From assembly GCA_028690445.1 (NCBI GenBank), contig JAQVBE010000014.1, positions 1 through 64,000 on the forward strand: DNA of 64,000 nt, given 5' to 3'. Shown here in pieces: positions 10,366-24,700 of the stretch; position 1 is the stretch's first letter, and each line of letters begins with the position of its first letter. The position numbers were made by a program, and so were the translations under genes. A model generated the notes under the pieces. It searched no databases. It saw nothing but the letters and a program-made list of their open reading frames with translations, and was not told the origin of the DNA. The DNA comes from Aliarcobacter sp. (GTDB taxonomy: Bacteria; Campylobacterota; Campylobacteria; Campylobacterales; Arcobacteraceae).

Positions 10366-11061
10366 GTGAAAGAGCTTTTTAGGAAAATTCAACCCCATTC
10401 TGGGAAAATTTTAGCGGTATTCTTGATTTTATTTTTCTCATTTCTAGCTTATAATTTATATACTGCACCAGTAGAAGGTCTTGAAGAAAAATTTGTATAT
10501 CTTCTTAGAAAATATGGATATATTATACTTTTTGCATGGGGAATGTTAGAGGGTGAAGCAGGTCTTATAATGGCTGGGTTGTTATCTCATACAGGTGATA
10601 TGAATTTATATATTGCAATATTTGTTGCAGGTCTTGGCGGTTTTGCTGGAGATCAGGTTTATTTTTATATTGGTAGATTTAATAAGGCTTATGTACATAA
10701 AAAATTTAGAGGACAAAGAAGAAAATTTGCATTTGCACATTTACTTTTAAAAAAACACGGATGGCCAATAATTTTTATGCAAAGATATATGTATGGAATG
10801 AGAACTATAATTCCCATTTCTATTGGACTTACAAGATATGATGCAAGAATGTTTGCTTTTATAAATCTAATAAGTGCATGGTGTTGGGCAGCTTTTACAA
10901 TAGTTCCTGTTTGGTATTTTGGAAATGAGATTATAATAGTTCTTGAATGGACAAAAAGACATTGGTATTTTGCAATTCCAATTGTTATTATTTTAGGTGG
11001 AAGTATAATATTTTATTTTAATAAAGCTACGCAAAAAGCAGAAAAAAGGAGTTATAAATGA
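10366..11061 (+). CDS. DedA family membrane protein
   Basis: A 231-residue polytopic inner-membrane protein of the DedA/VTT family. The signature EGEAGLIMAGLLSHTGDMNLY, the segment GLGGFAGDQVYFYIGRF and the basic loop ending QRYMYGMRTIIPISIG match the family, whose members are linked to lipid scrambling or undecaprenyl-phosphate recycling. Membrane segments lie near 15-32, 50-66, 76-100, 155-180 and 200-217. The start is GTG at 10366 behind AAGGGG. It ends in a four-base overlap with the pepA start (ATGA), so the genes are coupled. Confidence 0.9.
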   Translation: MKELFRKIQPHSGKILAVFLILFFSFLAYNLYTAPVEGLEEKFVYLLRKYGYIILFAWGMLEGEAGLIMAGLLSHTGDMNLYIAIFVAGLGGFAGDQVYFYIGRFNKAYVHKKFRGQRRKFAFAHLLLKKHGWPIIFMQRYMYGMRTIIPISIGLTRYDARMFAFINLISAWCWAAFTIVPVWYFGNEIIIVLEWTKRHWYFAIPIVIILGGSIIFYFNKATQKAEKRSYK

Positions 11062-12479
11062 AAATTAATTTAATTGATAAAAATATAGAAAAGAATAATA
11101 CAGAAATTGAAATTATTTTTGTAAAAGATATTGAGAATTCAGAGCATAAAGAGCTTTTGGAAACTTTAGAGTTTAAAGCAAAAGATGAATCTTGTGTATT
11201 ATTAGCAGAGTCAAAAAAGATTTATGTGGGTTATGAAGAAGAAAATTATGACTCAATCGCAATTGCTAGTGCAACAGCTATTAAAAAACTTCAAACAACA
11301 AAATTTGCAAATGCAAGAATTGAATTAAATGAAGTTTTAGAAAATAATTTTAAAGCTTTAATCGAGGGTGCAATACTTGGTGAATATAAATTTGTAAATT
11401 ATAAATCAGAAAAAGATAAAAAGAAAATAGAACTTCAAATTTTAGTGCCAAATAATAATGAAAAATTTGAAAAAATATTAAATGAATCAATAATTATTTC
11501 AAAAGCAGTAAATAAAACGAGAAATATGGTAAATACGCCACCTGCTGATTTTTATCCTGAAGTTATGGCTAAAACTGCAAAAAAACTTGCAAAAAGTGCT
11601 GATATTGAAGTTAAAATTGAGGGAGAAAAGTATTTAAAAGAAAATGGTATGAATGCAATGCTTAGCGTTGGTCGTGCTTCTGTTCATGAATCACAACTTA
11701 TTCATTTAACTTACAAACCTAAAAATGTTCAAGCAAAAATAGTTTTAATTGGAAAAGGTTTAACTTACGATTCAGGTGGATTATCTCTAAAACCTGCTGA
11801 TTTTATGGTTACTATGAAATCTGATAAATCAGGTGGTTGTGCAGTTATGTCAACTATTTGGGCAATTGCAAAATTAGAACTTCCTTTCGAAGTTCACGGA
11901 ATTGTAGGAGCTGTTGAAAATATGATAGGTGGAAATGCTTATAAACCTGATGATGTTTTAAAAGCAAAAAATGGAAAAACTATTGAAATTAGAAATACAG
12001 ATGCTGAAGGAAGACTTGTTCTTGCTGATTGTTTATGTTATGCCCAAGATGAAATAAAAGATATTGATTATATTTTTGATTATGCAACACTAACAGGTGC
12101 ATGTGTTGTTGGAGTTGGCGAGTATACAACAGGAGTTATGGGAAATAATGAGATACTAAAAAGAAATGCAGTTTTATCTGCTTTAAAATCAGGTGAATAT
12201 GCAACAACTTTAGATTTTAATAGATTTCTAAAAAAATCTATTAAATCAGAAATTGCTGATATTTGTAATATTGCAAATACAAGATATGGTGGAGCAATTA
12301 CTGCTGGAATGTTTTTAGATAATTTTATTAGTGATGAAAATAAAGAAAAATGGATTCATTTTGATATAGCAGGACCCGCATTTGTAGAAAAACCTTGGGG
12401 ATATAATCCTCATGGAGCAAGTGGAGCAGGGGTAAGAATGACAATTAAATTTCTACAAGATTTAGTTGAGAATAACTAA
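11058..12479 (+). CDS. pepA: Leucyl aminopeptidase (M17 family)
   Basis: A 473-residue dizinc exopeptidase that trims N-terminal residues from cytoplasmic peptides. The catalytic domain contains GKGLTYDSGGLSLKPADFM with a metal-binding Asp, MKSDKSGG with the metal-binding Lys/Asp pair, and the M17 signature NTDAEGRLVLADCL. The N-terminal domain (1-165) is divergent, as usual. The final segment HFDIAGPAFVEKPWGYNPHGASG is conserved. The start overlaps dedA by four bases. A terminator lies 14 bases after the stop. Confidence 0.96.
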   Translation: MKINLIDKNIEKNNTEIEIIFVKDIENSEHKELLETLEFKAKDESCVLLAESKKIYVGYEEENYDSIAIASATAIKKLQTTKFANARIELNEVLENNFKALIEGAILGEYKFVNYKSEKDKKKIELQILVPNNNEKFEKILNESIIISKAVNKTRNMVNTPPADFYPEVMAKTAKKLAKSADIEVKIEGEKYLKENGMNAMLSVGRASVHESQLIHLTYKPKNVQAKIVLIGKGLTYDSGGLSLKPADFMVTMKSDKSGGCAVMSTIWAIAKLELPFEVHGIVGAVENMIGGNAYKPDDVLKAKNGKTIEIRNTDAEGRLVLADCLCYAQDEIKDIDYIFDYATLTGACVVGVGEYTTGVMGNNEILKRNAVLSALKSGEYATTLDFNRFLKKSIKSEIADICNIANTRYGGAITAGMFLDNFISDENKEKWIHFDIAGPAFVEKPWGYNPHGASGAGVRMTIKFLQDLVENN

Positions 12480-12493
12480 ACTTTTTTATTAAA

Positions 12494-12530
12494 AAAAGAA
12501 ATCTATTATTTGAATACTAGATTTCTTTTT
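12494..12530 (+). terminator. Rho-independent terminator after pepA
   Basis: A 12-base stem (12494-12505 with 12518-12529; core AAAGAAATCTA/TAGATTTCTTT) encloses a 12-base loop and ends in a T run, 14 bases after the pepA stop. The near-symmetric A/T tracts could also work in the other direction. It isolates the adhesin gene from upstream transcription. Confidence 0.75.
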
Positions 12531-12690
12531 ACTACATTTTTTACTACATTTTCCCCTGAATATATTTCTAAAAAAATAAAATAAATAATCTAGTTATTTA
12601 ATATTTTATTTGTAAATAAAGTTGATAGTTTGGTGATTTGTTTATTATTTTTCTAAAAGTAATTAAATTTTTTATTAATAATAATTATGG

Positions 12691-12696
12691 TATATT
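12691..12696 (+). promoter_or_regulatory. Candidate -10 box of the giant adhesin gene
   Basis: The gap 12531-12727 is very AT-rich. GGTATATTAAG holds a plausible -10 TATATT 31 bases before the ATG at 12728, and AAAGAG (12716-12721) is the likely ribosome site. Other AT-rich matches exist nearby (for example 12708-12716), so the choice is tentative. Confidence 0.3.
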
Positions 12697-12727
12697 AAGT
12701 AAAATAATATATTATAAAGAGTTCAAG

Positions 12728-15700
12728 ATGGCACAAGAAGAATCTAAATTTATTAAATATTTAAATAACAAAGTCCAAATAAAAGAAAAAGCACCAGTTG
12801 GTGATAACATAGCTATTTATATAAGACCTGGTGATAAAATTGATCTTGAAGCCCTTGGAATTAATTTAGAAAATGCAAAATTCAAACTTATTGGTGGTGA
12901 TATAGTATTAGAAATGCCAGGTGCAGGTAATTATACTTTTGTTTCATTAGCCCTAATGGGATATGGGGGAAATACTCCTGAATTTATTGGCGTAGGGGGT
13001 AAGGTTACATCATTATCTGCTATTTTATCGAATATTGAAGAAATAAATGCCTTACCAATTAACTCTATTGTTACTAATGAATTTGTAAATTTACCTAATG
13101 CCTCTGAACAAGATAAAAAGAATAAAGCTAATGAAGAAAAGAAAAATGAGGCTACTCCACAAGTAATTGTAATAGATAATAGTGTTGCAATGAATGATAA
13201 TATATCTCAAAGTTTGGCTGAAAATACTGCTCAATTTATGGATCGACCAATTGAAGACTCAGTTGTAAATACAAATGTATCAATGAAAACAGATACAAAT
13301 AAAGCTAAAGCTACAAAAACAGAAGATTTTACGAAAGATGCTACAAAAGATGCTACTGCTACGAAAGATTCTAAAGGAGATGCCTCTGTTGAAGGTATTG
13401 AACCTACTTTGTCATTTGATATTAATATTCAGCATGTTGAAATAAGAGAAAATACTACAATCGATACACTATTTGTTTCTGGAGGAGGAGGTACTTCTTA
13501 TGCAAATATATATCCTAAAGGTTATAATTCAGTTGATAAAACTGCATTAGTAGCTCAAACAAAAACCGAGACGATTGACTATAGTGATAAATCTGGAAGT
13601 TATGATCATGTTGTTATACATGCAGATGATTCAGCACTTTTTGATATAACAAAAACTTCAAGAACAATACAATTAACACCTATTCAACCTGAGGGATTTC
13701 AAATAACTAAAGTAACAATTTCAAGTGCTGCTTTCCCCGAAGGTTTCAGTGCTTTAAATGGTGTATTATCAGGAAATACTTGGACTATCCCAAAAGATAA
13801 TCCACTTACTGAAGAAATAGACGGTTTTACTATTGCTAATAATGGTGTAATAAATATTACTTTTAGTGTTGGTAATAAACAAAAGAGTAATTTTGTTTTT
13901 AGTTTAAATGCAACATCTGAATTTAGTATGGATAATGTTTCAGAAGCAAATAGAGATACTATTATAGCTCCTGTAAAAACACTAATAGAATTTGAAAAAG
14001 ATTATGCTGTTCAAGTTAAAGATATTCAAATTGAAACAAAAGCTAAAGAGTATGATTTTGAATCATTTTATTTAAATGGTAAACAGTACACTACGGGTTT
14101 TGTAATTACTACAAATATCAATGATACGGAAACAAAAGGTTCTCAAGAATTAGTAAATACAATTTATGGTGGAATTGTAAATGATACAATTTATGGTGGA
14201 ACTAAAAATGATACAATTTATGGAAACACAGGTGATGACACTATTACTCCAGGACTTGGGAATGATACAGTTGATGGAGAAGCAGGGAATGATACAGTTT
14301 CTTACTCAAATTTAGCTGTTTCAAATTTAGGTGCTGGTGTTGTTGTTGATTTAACAGCACAAAGTGCAACTGGTTCAGGAAATGATACGCTTAAAAGTAT
14401 TGAAAATATTATAGGAAGTGATTTTAGAGATACTTTAATTGGAAGTATAGATATTAATACTATTCACGGTGGTGCAGGAAACGACACTATTGATGGAAAA
14501 GAAGCAAATGACACTTTATTTGGTGAAGCTGGAAATGATCTGTTTAAAAGTGGTTTTGGAGATAATTACATAGATGGTGGAACGGGAACTAATACTGTAG
14601 ATTACTCTCAAGTAACTGATACAAATGGTGTAATTGTTAAGCTTTTAAGTCCTACCGCGGTTGGTCTAGGAGAGACATGGGGAGAATCTACATCACATAG
14701 TGGAAATGACCGTTTAGTTAATATTCAAAATGTTATAGGAACTCAATATGACGATACTTTTAGTGGAGCAGATAATACTAATAATAGTTTTGATGGAGGA
14801 GCTGGGGGAAGTGATTTAGTTGATTATAGCTACTATAAAAGTAATGCTATAACTGTTAATTTAGATGAAGGCTGGGCAACTGGTCAAGGAACAGATAGTT
14901 TTAAAAATATTGATGCTATTAGAGGTACTGATATTTTAACCTTTGGAGATACACTTATTGGTTCATCTACACAGGGAAATACTCTTTATGGTATGGCTGG
15001 TAATGATATTATAAAAGGGATGGGTGGAAATAACTCTTTATATGGAGGAAGTGGAAACGACACAATTTACAGTGGTAAAGATGATGATTTTATCGATGGT
15101 GAAACAGGAGTTAACACTGTTAGTTATGAAGATATTAATACAGGTGGAGTTACTGTTTATTTAGGAAAAGAGACTATTTCACAAAATACAATTAACGCAG
15201 GATACGATACTTTAAAAAATATTCAAAATCTTATTTGTACTGTTTTTAACGATACTTTAGGAGCTAGTTTAAATGAGGTTAATACTCTTAATGGTTTAGG
15301 AGGAAATGATACAGCTGATTATAGTGTACTACCTAAAGCTGTATCAGATAATGGAGTTATTGCAAACTTATTTTTAGGAACGGTTTCAAAAGGTCTTAGT
15401 ACAGATGATACGCTAATTAGTATTGAAAACCTAATAGGAACAGATGGAAAAGATACACTAATAGGAAATAACTCTGACAATATTTTAGATGGTGGAAAAG
15501 GGAATGACTATTTTATATCTTATGGTGGAAATAATAGCATTATTGGTGGGGAAGGGATAGATACTCTTGATTATAGCCAATCAGGTAAATCTTTAGTTAT
15601 TGAAAACCTAGATATTACAGGAACAGTAAAAAGAGGAACAGGTTCAGCTCAAGAAATAGATGAACTAAACAGTATTGAGAAAATAATAGGAACAAACTCT

Positions 15701-18700
15701 AAAGATATTATAAAAGCCAATGCAACTTCTATTGTTAATTTTGAATTTCAAGCAGGTTCTGGAAATGACACACTTCAAGGTGGGGCTGGAAATGACATTC
15801 TTTCAGGTGAAAGTGGTGATGACTATTTTTATGCAAGTGCTGGAATTGATTTTATAGATGGTGGAAATGATAGTGAAGTAATGGGTAATACAGTTGACTT
15901 CTCATCTATAGCTAATAAAATAGAGCTAAAACTAGCAGAAATTGGGATTGAAACTAAAGTTTTAGAAGGTGATTTAAAAACTCAAACGCACACAATTATA
16001 AATATTGAAAATATTACTGGAAGCTTGACCCATGAAAATACTTTAGCAGGAAACTCACAAAACAACACACTAATAGGTGGAAATTTAAACGATACTTTGA
16101 GTGGTGGAAATGGTGGAACTAACTATCTTGATGGTGGATTAGGAGTTAATACTGTTGATTATAGTGCAATTAATACAAATGGAACAGGGGTTACATTAAA
16201 CTTAAATAATACAGAACTTCAAGAAGTATTTACAAACAATAGTGGCATAACTGTTCGTGAAACACTTAAAGATATTCAAAATGTAATAGGAAGCAAGTAT
16301 AAAGATATTATTACTGGGAATTCACAAAGTAATTCACTTTTTGGTGGATTGGGAGATGATACACTTGTAGGAAGTGCTGGAAATGATACTTTAAATGGTG
16401 GAGATGGAATTGATGTTGTAAGTTATGCAAATGCAACTGATGATTTGAATATTGATTTAGGAAGTACATCAGTTTATATTAATGCAACCTATGGAACAGA
16501 TACCTTTATTAGTATTGAAGGTGCTATTGGAGGAAGTGGAAATGACACCATTAAAGGAACAAATGGTTCGAATGTTTTAATTGGTGGTGCAGGAGATGAT
16601 ACTTTACTTCCTAATGGAAATAATGGGATTGATGAATTAGATTATATTGATGGAGGAACTGGTACAGATTTTGTAAGTTTTAATTTCGGAGATACTACTG
16701 GAATAACTCTTGATTTATCAAATGCTGATATTCAAAATACAGGAAAAGGTCGAGTTCAAATTATCAATGTAGAGAATCTTGAAGGTGGAGATGGAGATGA
16801 TAAACTTTTTGGAAATAGCAGTAATAATATTTTAAAAGGTGGATTAGGAAATGACACTTTAGTTGGAAGAGAAGGAAATAATACATTAGATGGTGGAACT
16901 GGAATTGATACTGCTGATTATAGTGCGGTTGATAGTTCAAATGGATTAAATGTTGATTTAGGACTTGCTTCTCAACAAGTTCAAAATAATGGTTATCTTG
17001 GAAAAGATACTCTTATTTCAATAGAAAAAATTATTGGAACAAAAAACAGTGATATTATCATTGGAAAAACTACTAACTTATCAATAGATACTATGACTTT
17101 TGAGTTGGGTGCAGGAAATGACACTATTTGGGCAGGTAGTGGAACTAATGTTATTTATACATCAAGAATGACGGAGAGTGGAACAGATTATACAAGTTAT
17201 AATAATACGGTATTTAGTGGAACAGGAAGTGACACGGTAATAGGAAGTAGTGGAAATGATACTTTTATAGTTTCAGCAAATGATGCTTTAGGTGGTAATG
17301 GAAACGACACTTTTAATGGAGTTAGTGGTTCAAATACGATTGATTATAGTTTAATTCTTGATAGTGATTCAAATCAAACAACGGGTGGAATTAATGTTAC
17401 TTTAAATGGTTCAAATCCTGTAGCTATATCTTTGAGTGGTGGAAATACAGTTACGATTCAAAATGTTTCACATATTATTGGAACAGCAAATAGTGATACC
17501 TTAACAGGGGATAGTTTTAATAACATATTAGATGGTGGAGCTGGTAATGACACTATTTTTGGAACGGCTGGAAACAATATATTAAGTGGTGGAAGTGGCG
17601 ATGACAGTATTACTGGAGGAATACAAGTTGACACTATATATGCAGGATTGGGGAATGATACTATTTTTAGTAGTATAGGAAACGATACTATTTATGGTGA
17701 AGATGGACTTGATACTTTTGATTTAAGTAACCGTATAGGGAAAATATATGTAAATCTATCTGAAAATAGAGCTCAAATAGATACAAATAATAGTGGTACT
17801 TTTGATATTGGTGATGAAACAGATATTTTAAATAGTATTGAAAGAGTTATTGGAAATAGTTCTGATAATACATTGTTTGGAGATAATTTTGCCAATATTT
17901 TAGATGGTGGAACTGCTGGAACAAACTCTTTATATGGAGCAGGGGGAAATGATACTTTAATTGGAAGTGGAACGGGAATAGATATTGCTTATTATAGACC
18001 TGCAAGTGCTTCAATTTATGTTGATATGACTAAAAGTGCTCAAGTTGTTCGTGATGGAGATGGCGGAAGTGATACTTTAATTGATATTAATGAAATATAT
18101 GGAAGCGATTATGGAGATACATTTTTAGGGAATAGTGCAAACAGTACATTTAGAGGTGGGATAGGAAACGATACTTTTTATAGTAGTGAAGGAGTTAATA
18201 TTCATGATGGAGGAGCTGATAATGATTTGTTTATTATTACTTCTTCAACTCATGGAGTAGGTTCTTTAATAGGTGGACTTGGAAATGATACAGTTGATTT
18301 TAGTGGCGTTACTGATTTAGTTACCCCAACTAAAGGTTTGGTAATCACTTTAAATGGAAATGAAACGGTACAAGCTAGTTTAAATGATGTTAATTCTCAT
18401 AAATTAACAGGGATAGAAAATATTACAGGAACAATTTATAACGATACCATCCAAGGTGACTATAATAATAATATTTTAAGAGGATTTGCTGGAAATAATA
18501 CGCTTATTGGTGGTGCTGGAGATGATACTTTAATTGGTGGAACAGGAACCGATGTAGCTAATTATGAAACATCAATTGGTGGTATAAAAGTAGATTTGAC
18601 AAATGTTAACTTTCAAGTGACTGATGATGGACTTGGAGGAAGAGATAATTTAATCGGGATAGATACTATTGTAGGAAGTAATTATGCAGATACTTTCAAG

Positions 18701-21700
18701 GGTAGTACGGAAAATGACACTTTTATTGGTGGAATGGGAGATGATTGGTTTATTGGAAGCGAAGGAAACGATTATTTTGAAGGTGGTATAAATAGTAGTG
18801 ATACAGTTGATTATAGTGCTGCAATTACAAATTTAGTAGTAGATATTAATGATGGCTCAAAATATATAAATTCATATTATGGAACAGATACTTTTAAAAA
18901 TATTAATGGAATTGTAGGTGGAAGTGGAGATGATACATTAATAGGAAACAGTGGTCGAAATACTTTAATTGGTGGAAGTGGAAATGACACTCTTTTGGGT
19001 TATGGAGGAGATGACTATATTGATGGTGATAGTGGAAGTGATTTTGTTAGTTTTGCTTACACTGCTAAAAATATTAAACTCGATTTATCTATTACCGATG
19101 CACAAGAGACAAATGATGGAAACTTGACGATTAAGAGTATCGAGAATATTGCAGGTGGAGCAGGAAATGACACTATTTATGGTAACGACAGCGACAACAC
19201 TTTAAGTGGTGGATATGGAAATGATACTCTTTGGGGTCGTGGAGGAAATAATACTCTAATTGGTGGATTAAATGGCTATCAAATAGTTCTTGCAACGATT
19301 TCTACTGGAATGACTTATAGTTTTGCATTAGAAGGGAAAACTGTAAGTTATATAGCTACAGCTGAAGATACAAAAGCAAGTGTATTAAAAGCACTAGAAA
19401 ATAATTTTAATGCAAATAATATAACGAATAGCTATATAGTAAATGATGGTGAAAAATTATATATAGAGACAAATAGTCCTATTAGTTCAAATACTAATTT
19501 AACCCCTACCTCAGAAACATTTATAGATATTGCAGATTATAGTTTAAATCCATACAATGGTATCAAAGTTGATCTTTCTCTAAGTGAACAAGTTTATGAT
19601 AATGGTAATGGTGGTCATGATACTTTAATAGGAATTGAGCAAATAAAAGGAAGTAATTTCGCAGATACTTTTATAGGAAGTAATAATGCAGACACAATAT
19701 ATGGTGGAGCAGGAAATGATACTTTTATTGGAAAATCTGGAAACGATATTTTTTATGGTGAAGCTGGAGATGATATATTTAAAAGCTCATATAATGATGG
19801 GAATAACACTTACTGGGGTGGTACAACATCGGAGATAAATGGAGATACTGTAGATTATAGTGGTATTACAGACAGTCAATACAAAATTGTAGCAGATTTA
19901 AGTAGTAGCTCAATTAGTATATATAACTCTTCAGATGTACTTCAAAAAACAGATACTATTCATGACATAGAAAACCTAACAGGTGGAGCAGGAAATGATA
20001 CTTTAAGAGGAAATACAAGTAAAAATACTTTAAAAGGTGGAGCGGGAAATGATACTTTATATGTAAGTTCTGGTGGAGATTTTCTTTTTGGAGAAGCTGG
20101 TGATGATAGATTTGTTTTTGAAAATGGAATAGATGGAACTTCTGTAGTTATTGATGGTGGAACAACAAATCAACCTTTTGGGGATACTGTAGATTATAGT
20201 GCTTTAACAAATGGTGTTAATGTAAGACTTAAAGGAAGTTCTTATAGTGATGTTACTGTAGGAGCTACACCAAATCATCATAAAATAAGAGATATAAATA
20301 ATATTTTAGGTTCTCAAAGTGATGATACAATTGAAGGTGATAGTTCAAATAATACTCTTGATGGATATGATGGAACAAATACTATAAGCTTTGAAAATTC
20401 AGGGGCAAAAGTAGTTGCGAATATTGGTGCGCAAGTTACACTTGATGGTACTATTTACAATGCAAACCAAGCAACAGGCACAACAATAGGTACAGATACT
20501 ATTTTAAATTTCCAAAATATTAAAGGTGGAAGTGGAGATGATACTTTAATAGGTAGTACTGCTCAAAACACAATTTACGGTGGTTTAGGAGCTGATGTTA
20601 TTTATGGAATATCAGGAGATAATAAGCTTTATGGAGAAGAAGGTAATGACACAATTTCATGTGGTAGTGGAAACAATAATATTGATGGTGGAGATGGAAG
20701 CGATACAGTAACTTATAGTGGTGCTGATTATGTAACAGTTACATTGAGAGGTGCTACAAATGGTGTGGGAAATTCTACTTATGGTGGCACTAATTATCTA
20801 GATAAACTCATTTCTATAGAAAATGTTATAGGAAGTGCAGGAAATGATACTATTCAAGGAAATGAAGAAAATAACACTCTTTATGGTTCAACTGGAAATA
20901 ATACAATAAGTTATAGTGGAGCTTTAGGAAGTGTAACCGTAGATTTAGGTTTACAAGGACAAAGCCAAAATACTATTGCAGATGGAGTAGATTATCTTCT
21001 TAATTTTCAAAACTTAATAGGTTCTTCTTATTCAGATACTTTAAAAGGTGATGCTAATACAAATATTATTAATGGAGGAACTGGAGATGATGTTATTTAT
21101 GGAATTGCAGGCTCTAACTATTTATATGGTGGATTGGGGAATGATACTTTTATAGGGAAATTAACGGGGAATGACTTTATAGATGGTGAAAGTGGAAATG
21201 ACAAAGTTGATTATAGTAATTTACTTGCAGCGAATAGTATTAGAGTAAATTTAGGAGCTACTACAACAATAAATGATGAACAAGGTATTTCACAAACTGT
21301 ATACGAAATTTCAAAAATAGGTGGAGATAGTGACTATGTTAAAAATATCTCTATTTTTGAAGGAAGTACCGGAAATGACATTTTTACAGTTGGTGCTGGA
21401 AATTATACTTTTATAGGTGGTGCCGGAGATGATACTTTTAATGGTTCAAACTTTAAAGATGTATTAATAGATGGTGGCTTACATATAAATGGTGATTATG
21501 TTGATTATAGCAGCGTAACAGATAAAATCATCATTTCTTTACAAGATGGAAGTGATCCTACTGTTGTAAGAGTTGGAGGAGATACAGCAAACCATACTAT
21601 TAAAAACATAGAAAATATAATAGGTTCAAACACTGCTGATGATACTATCATAGGAAACAGTACCAATAACACTATTAAAGGTGGTGGTGGTGATGATACT

Positions 21701-24700
21701 ATTGATGGTGGTGGGGGAAATGACTATCTTGATGGAGGTTCTCATACTTCAGGAGATACTGTTTCGTTTGAAAGTATTACAAGTGTAAATGGAATTAGTG
21801 TAAATATTGGAAATAGTGCTGTTATTATAAATGGTACTTCTTATGCTGCTTCTAGTGCTATTCAAAATGGACAAATAAGTACTGTTGTAAACTTTGAAAA
21901 TATTCAAGGCTCAAAAAATGCAGATATTTTAATAGGTAGTGATGAAACAAACATTATAAGAGCTGGAGATGGAAACGATATTATTTATGGTGGTAAAGGT
22001 TCTAACTTTTTATTTGGTGAAGCTGGTGCAGACACTTTTATTATGGGTGGTTTTTTTGGAAGCGGAAATAACTATATTAATCAAGTAGATGGTGGAACTG
22101 GAGCTGATGTACTTGATTATAGTAAAGTTACAACAGGAGCTATTAGTGTAACTCTTGATGGAGAAGAGTTTTCGAAAGTAAGTATTTATAGTGATAATGT
22201 AAGAACTACTGAAATAGTAGGTACATATGATACAGTTAAAAATATTAGAAATGTTATAGGTACAAGTGGAAATGACTATATCAAAGGTGATGTAAATGCC
22301 AATGAACTTTATGGAGGAGTTGGTGATGATACTCTTGATGGAGGAGCTGGTGATGATAAGCTTTTTGGTGGAAGTGGCAATGATACCATTATAAGCTCAG
22401 GTGGAAATAATATTATTGATGGTGGAGACCATAATGGTATTGGAGACTGGGTTTGGTATAACCAAAAACTAATGGCACTTAATATAAATATGAATAGCAC
22501 TGATATTAATGGATATGCTAATGCAAATTTTGGAGTGGAAACAGATAAATTAATTAATATTGAAAATATAAAAGGAACAATATTAGCAGACTTTATTGGT
22601 GGAAATAATTCAAATAATATACTTGATGCTTTCATGGGAGATGGAAATATCCTTGTAGGAAGTGGTGGAGATGATACTCTTCTTGGAAGTAGTAATGGAA
22701 ATGACATATTTAAAGCAGGTATTTTACTATCAGATGGAACTATAATAGATGGAGATGATGGAAACAACATAATTAATGGAGTAGGTGGAACTAGCAATAC
22801 GGTTGATTATAGTTCGTATGCAAGCAATAGAACTATTGAAGTTGATTTAGCCAGTGGTAACAATGAAATAACAAAAAAATTAAATGATACAATTTTTGGA
22901 AAAGATACAATAACAAATATCACAAATATCACAGGTGGAGCAGGTGCTGATACAATTATTGGTTCAAATGTTCAAAATAATACTTTAAAAGGTGGAGCTG
23001 GAAACGATACCATAAGTGGTGGTGGAGGACAAAACTACCTTGATGGTGGAGCTGGAGCTGCTGATTATGTGAGTTATAATTATCTTGCAAGTGGTGAAAA
23101 AGTTGTTGTTGATTTAACTGCTGGAACTGGATATGTAGATGCTTCAAATAGCGATGTAGTTGTTGGATTTGAGAATGTTATTGGTTCCTCTGGAAATGAT
23201 ACTATTAAAGGAAATAATAGTAATAATATTTTAATAGGTGGTTTGGGTAACGATACTTTTATGAGTAGAGATGGAGTTGATACTATCTATGGAGGAACTG
23301 TAACTATAAATGCAGATACTAGTTTAACTGCTAATACTCTTGCTTCAGGAGAAATCAATACTATAAGTTATGAAGATGAAACACGAAATGTAATTGTAGA
23401 TATGTCTCAAAATAAAAGTGGAATTAATGTTAGTGGAATCATAAGTAATACAGATAATGCAATACTTCATGGAGTTCAAAATGCAATTGGTGGAAGTGGC
23501 GATGATATCTTTAAAACGAATACTTCTGTAAGCAATAGTTTTGATGGAAAAGATGGAAGTGATACGATTGATTATTCTACTTTAACAGCAAGTCAAAATA
23601 TTAATGTAACATTAGCTGGTACTAGTGCAAGTACCGTAAATATTGCAAACGCTCAAAGTGATACTATAAAAAATATAGAAAATGTTATAGGTGGAGCTGG
23701 AAATGATATTATTGTTGGAGATACTCTTAATAATATTTTAAGAGGTGGAGCTGGAAACGATATAATAAAAGGAACTTCTGGAAATAACTCTCTTTATGGT
23801 GATGCTGGAAATGATACTATTTTTAGTGGTAGTGGCGATGACCTTATAGATGGTGGAGCTGATATTGATACTGTAAATTACTCAGAAGCTTTTTCTGCAG
23901 TTACAGTTGATTTAGGAAGTGAAACTGCTCAAAATGTTGGTGGAGGTATGGGTACTGATACTCTTAAAGATATTGAAAATATTGTAGGAAGTAACTTTGA
24001 CGATACTTTTAAATCACATTTTAATAGAAACAACCAATTTGATGGAAATGGTAAGGGTATAGCCGGAAATACAGTTGATTATAGTAATTTAACAGTCAAT
24101 GATTCAACAAAAGATTTTGTAAGAGTTGATTTAACTACAAATGGACTAGTAATTCAAAATAGTATTACAACAGCAACAGATACTTATATAAATATTCAAA
24201 ATATTATAGGAAGTGCGGGAAATGACACAATTTCTGGTGACGATAATAATAACACTTTAAAAGGTGGAGCTGGAAATGATACTCTTATTGGAAAAGGTGG
24301 AAATGATTATTTAGATGGAGAATCTGGTAATAATACTGTAAGTTATGCATACTCAACAAGTAGTGTTGAAGTTGATTTCAAAATAGGACAAGGATTTGTA
24401 AGTGCTAGTGATAAAGATACTCTTGTAAATATTCAAAATGCTATTGGTGGAAGTGGTCAAGATGTTTTTAAAATGGCTTCAGGAAATATAGTAAATATAA
24501 TCGATGGAAATAGTAATAGTGAAAATCTTGTAAGTTATGAATACTATACTGCTGGAGTTAGTGTTGATTTAGGATTAGCTATTTCACAAGAAGTTGTAAC
24601 AGGAGATTTTGATACTTTAATAAATATTCAAAACATCAAAGGTGGAGAAGGTAATGATACCTTTAAAACTAACTTTAATATAGTAAATCAATTTGATGGA

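Noticed and set aside
12638..12727. 30-residue N-terminal extension of the adhesin from the first ATG
   Set aside because: The extension (MFIIFLKVIKFFINNNYG) is AT-driven and has no ribosome site, while ATG 12728 has AAAGAG and begins the conserved domain.
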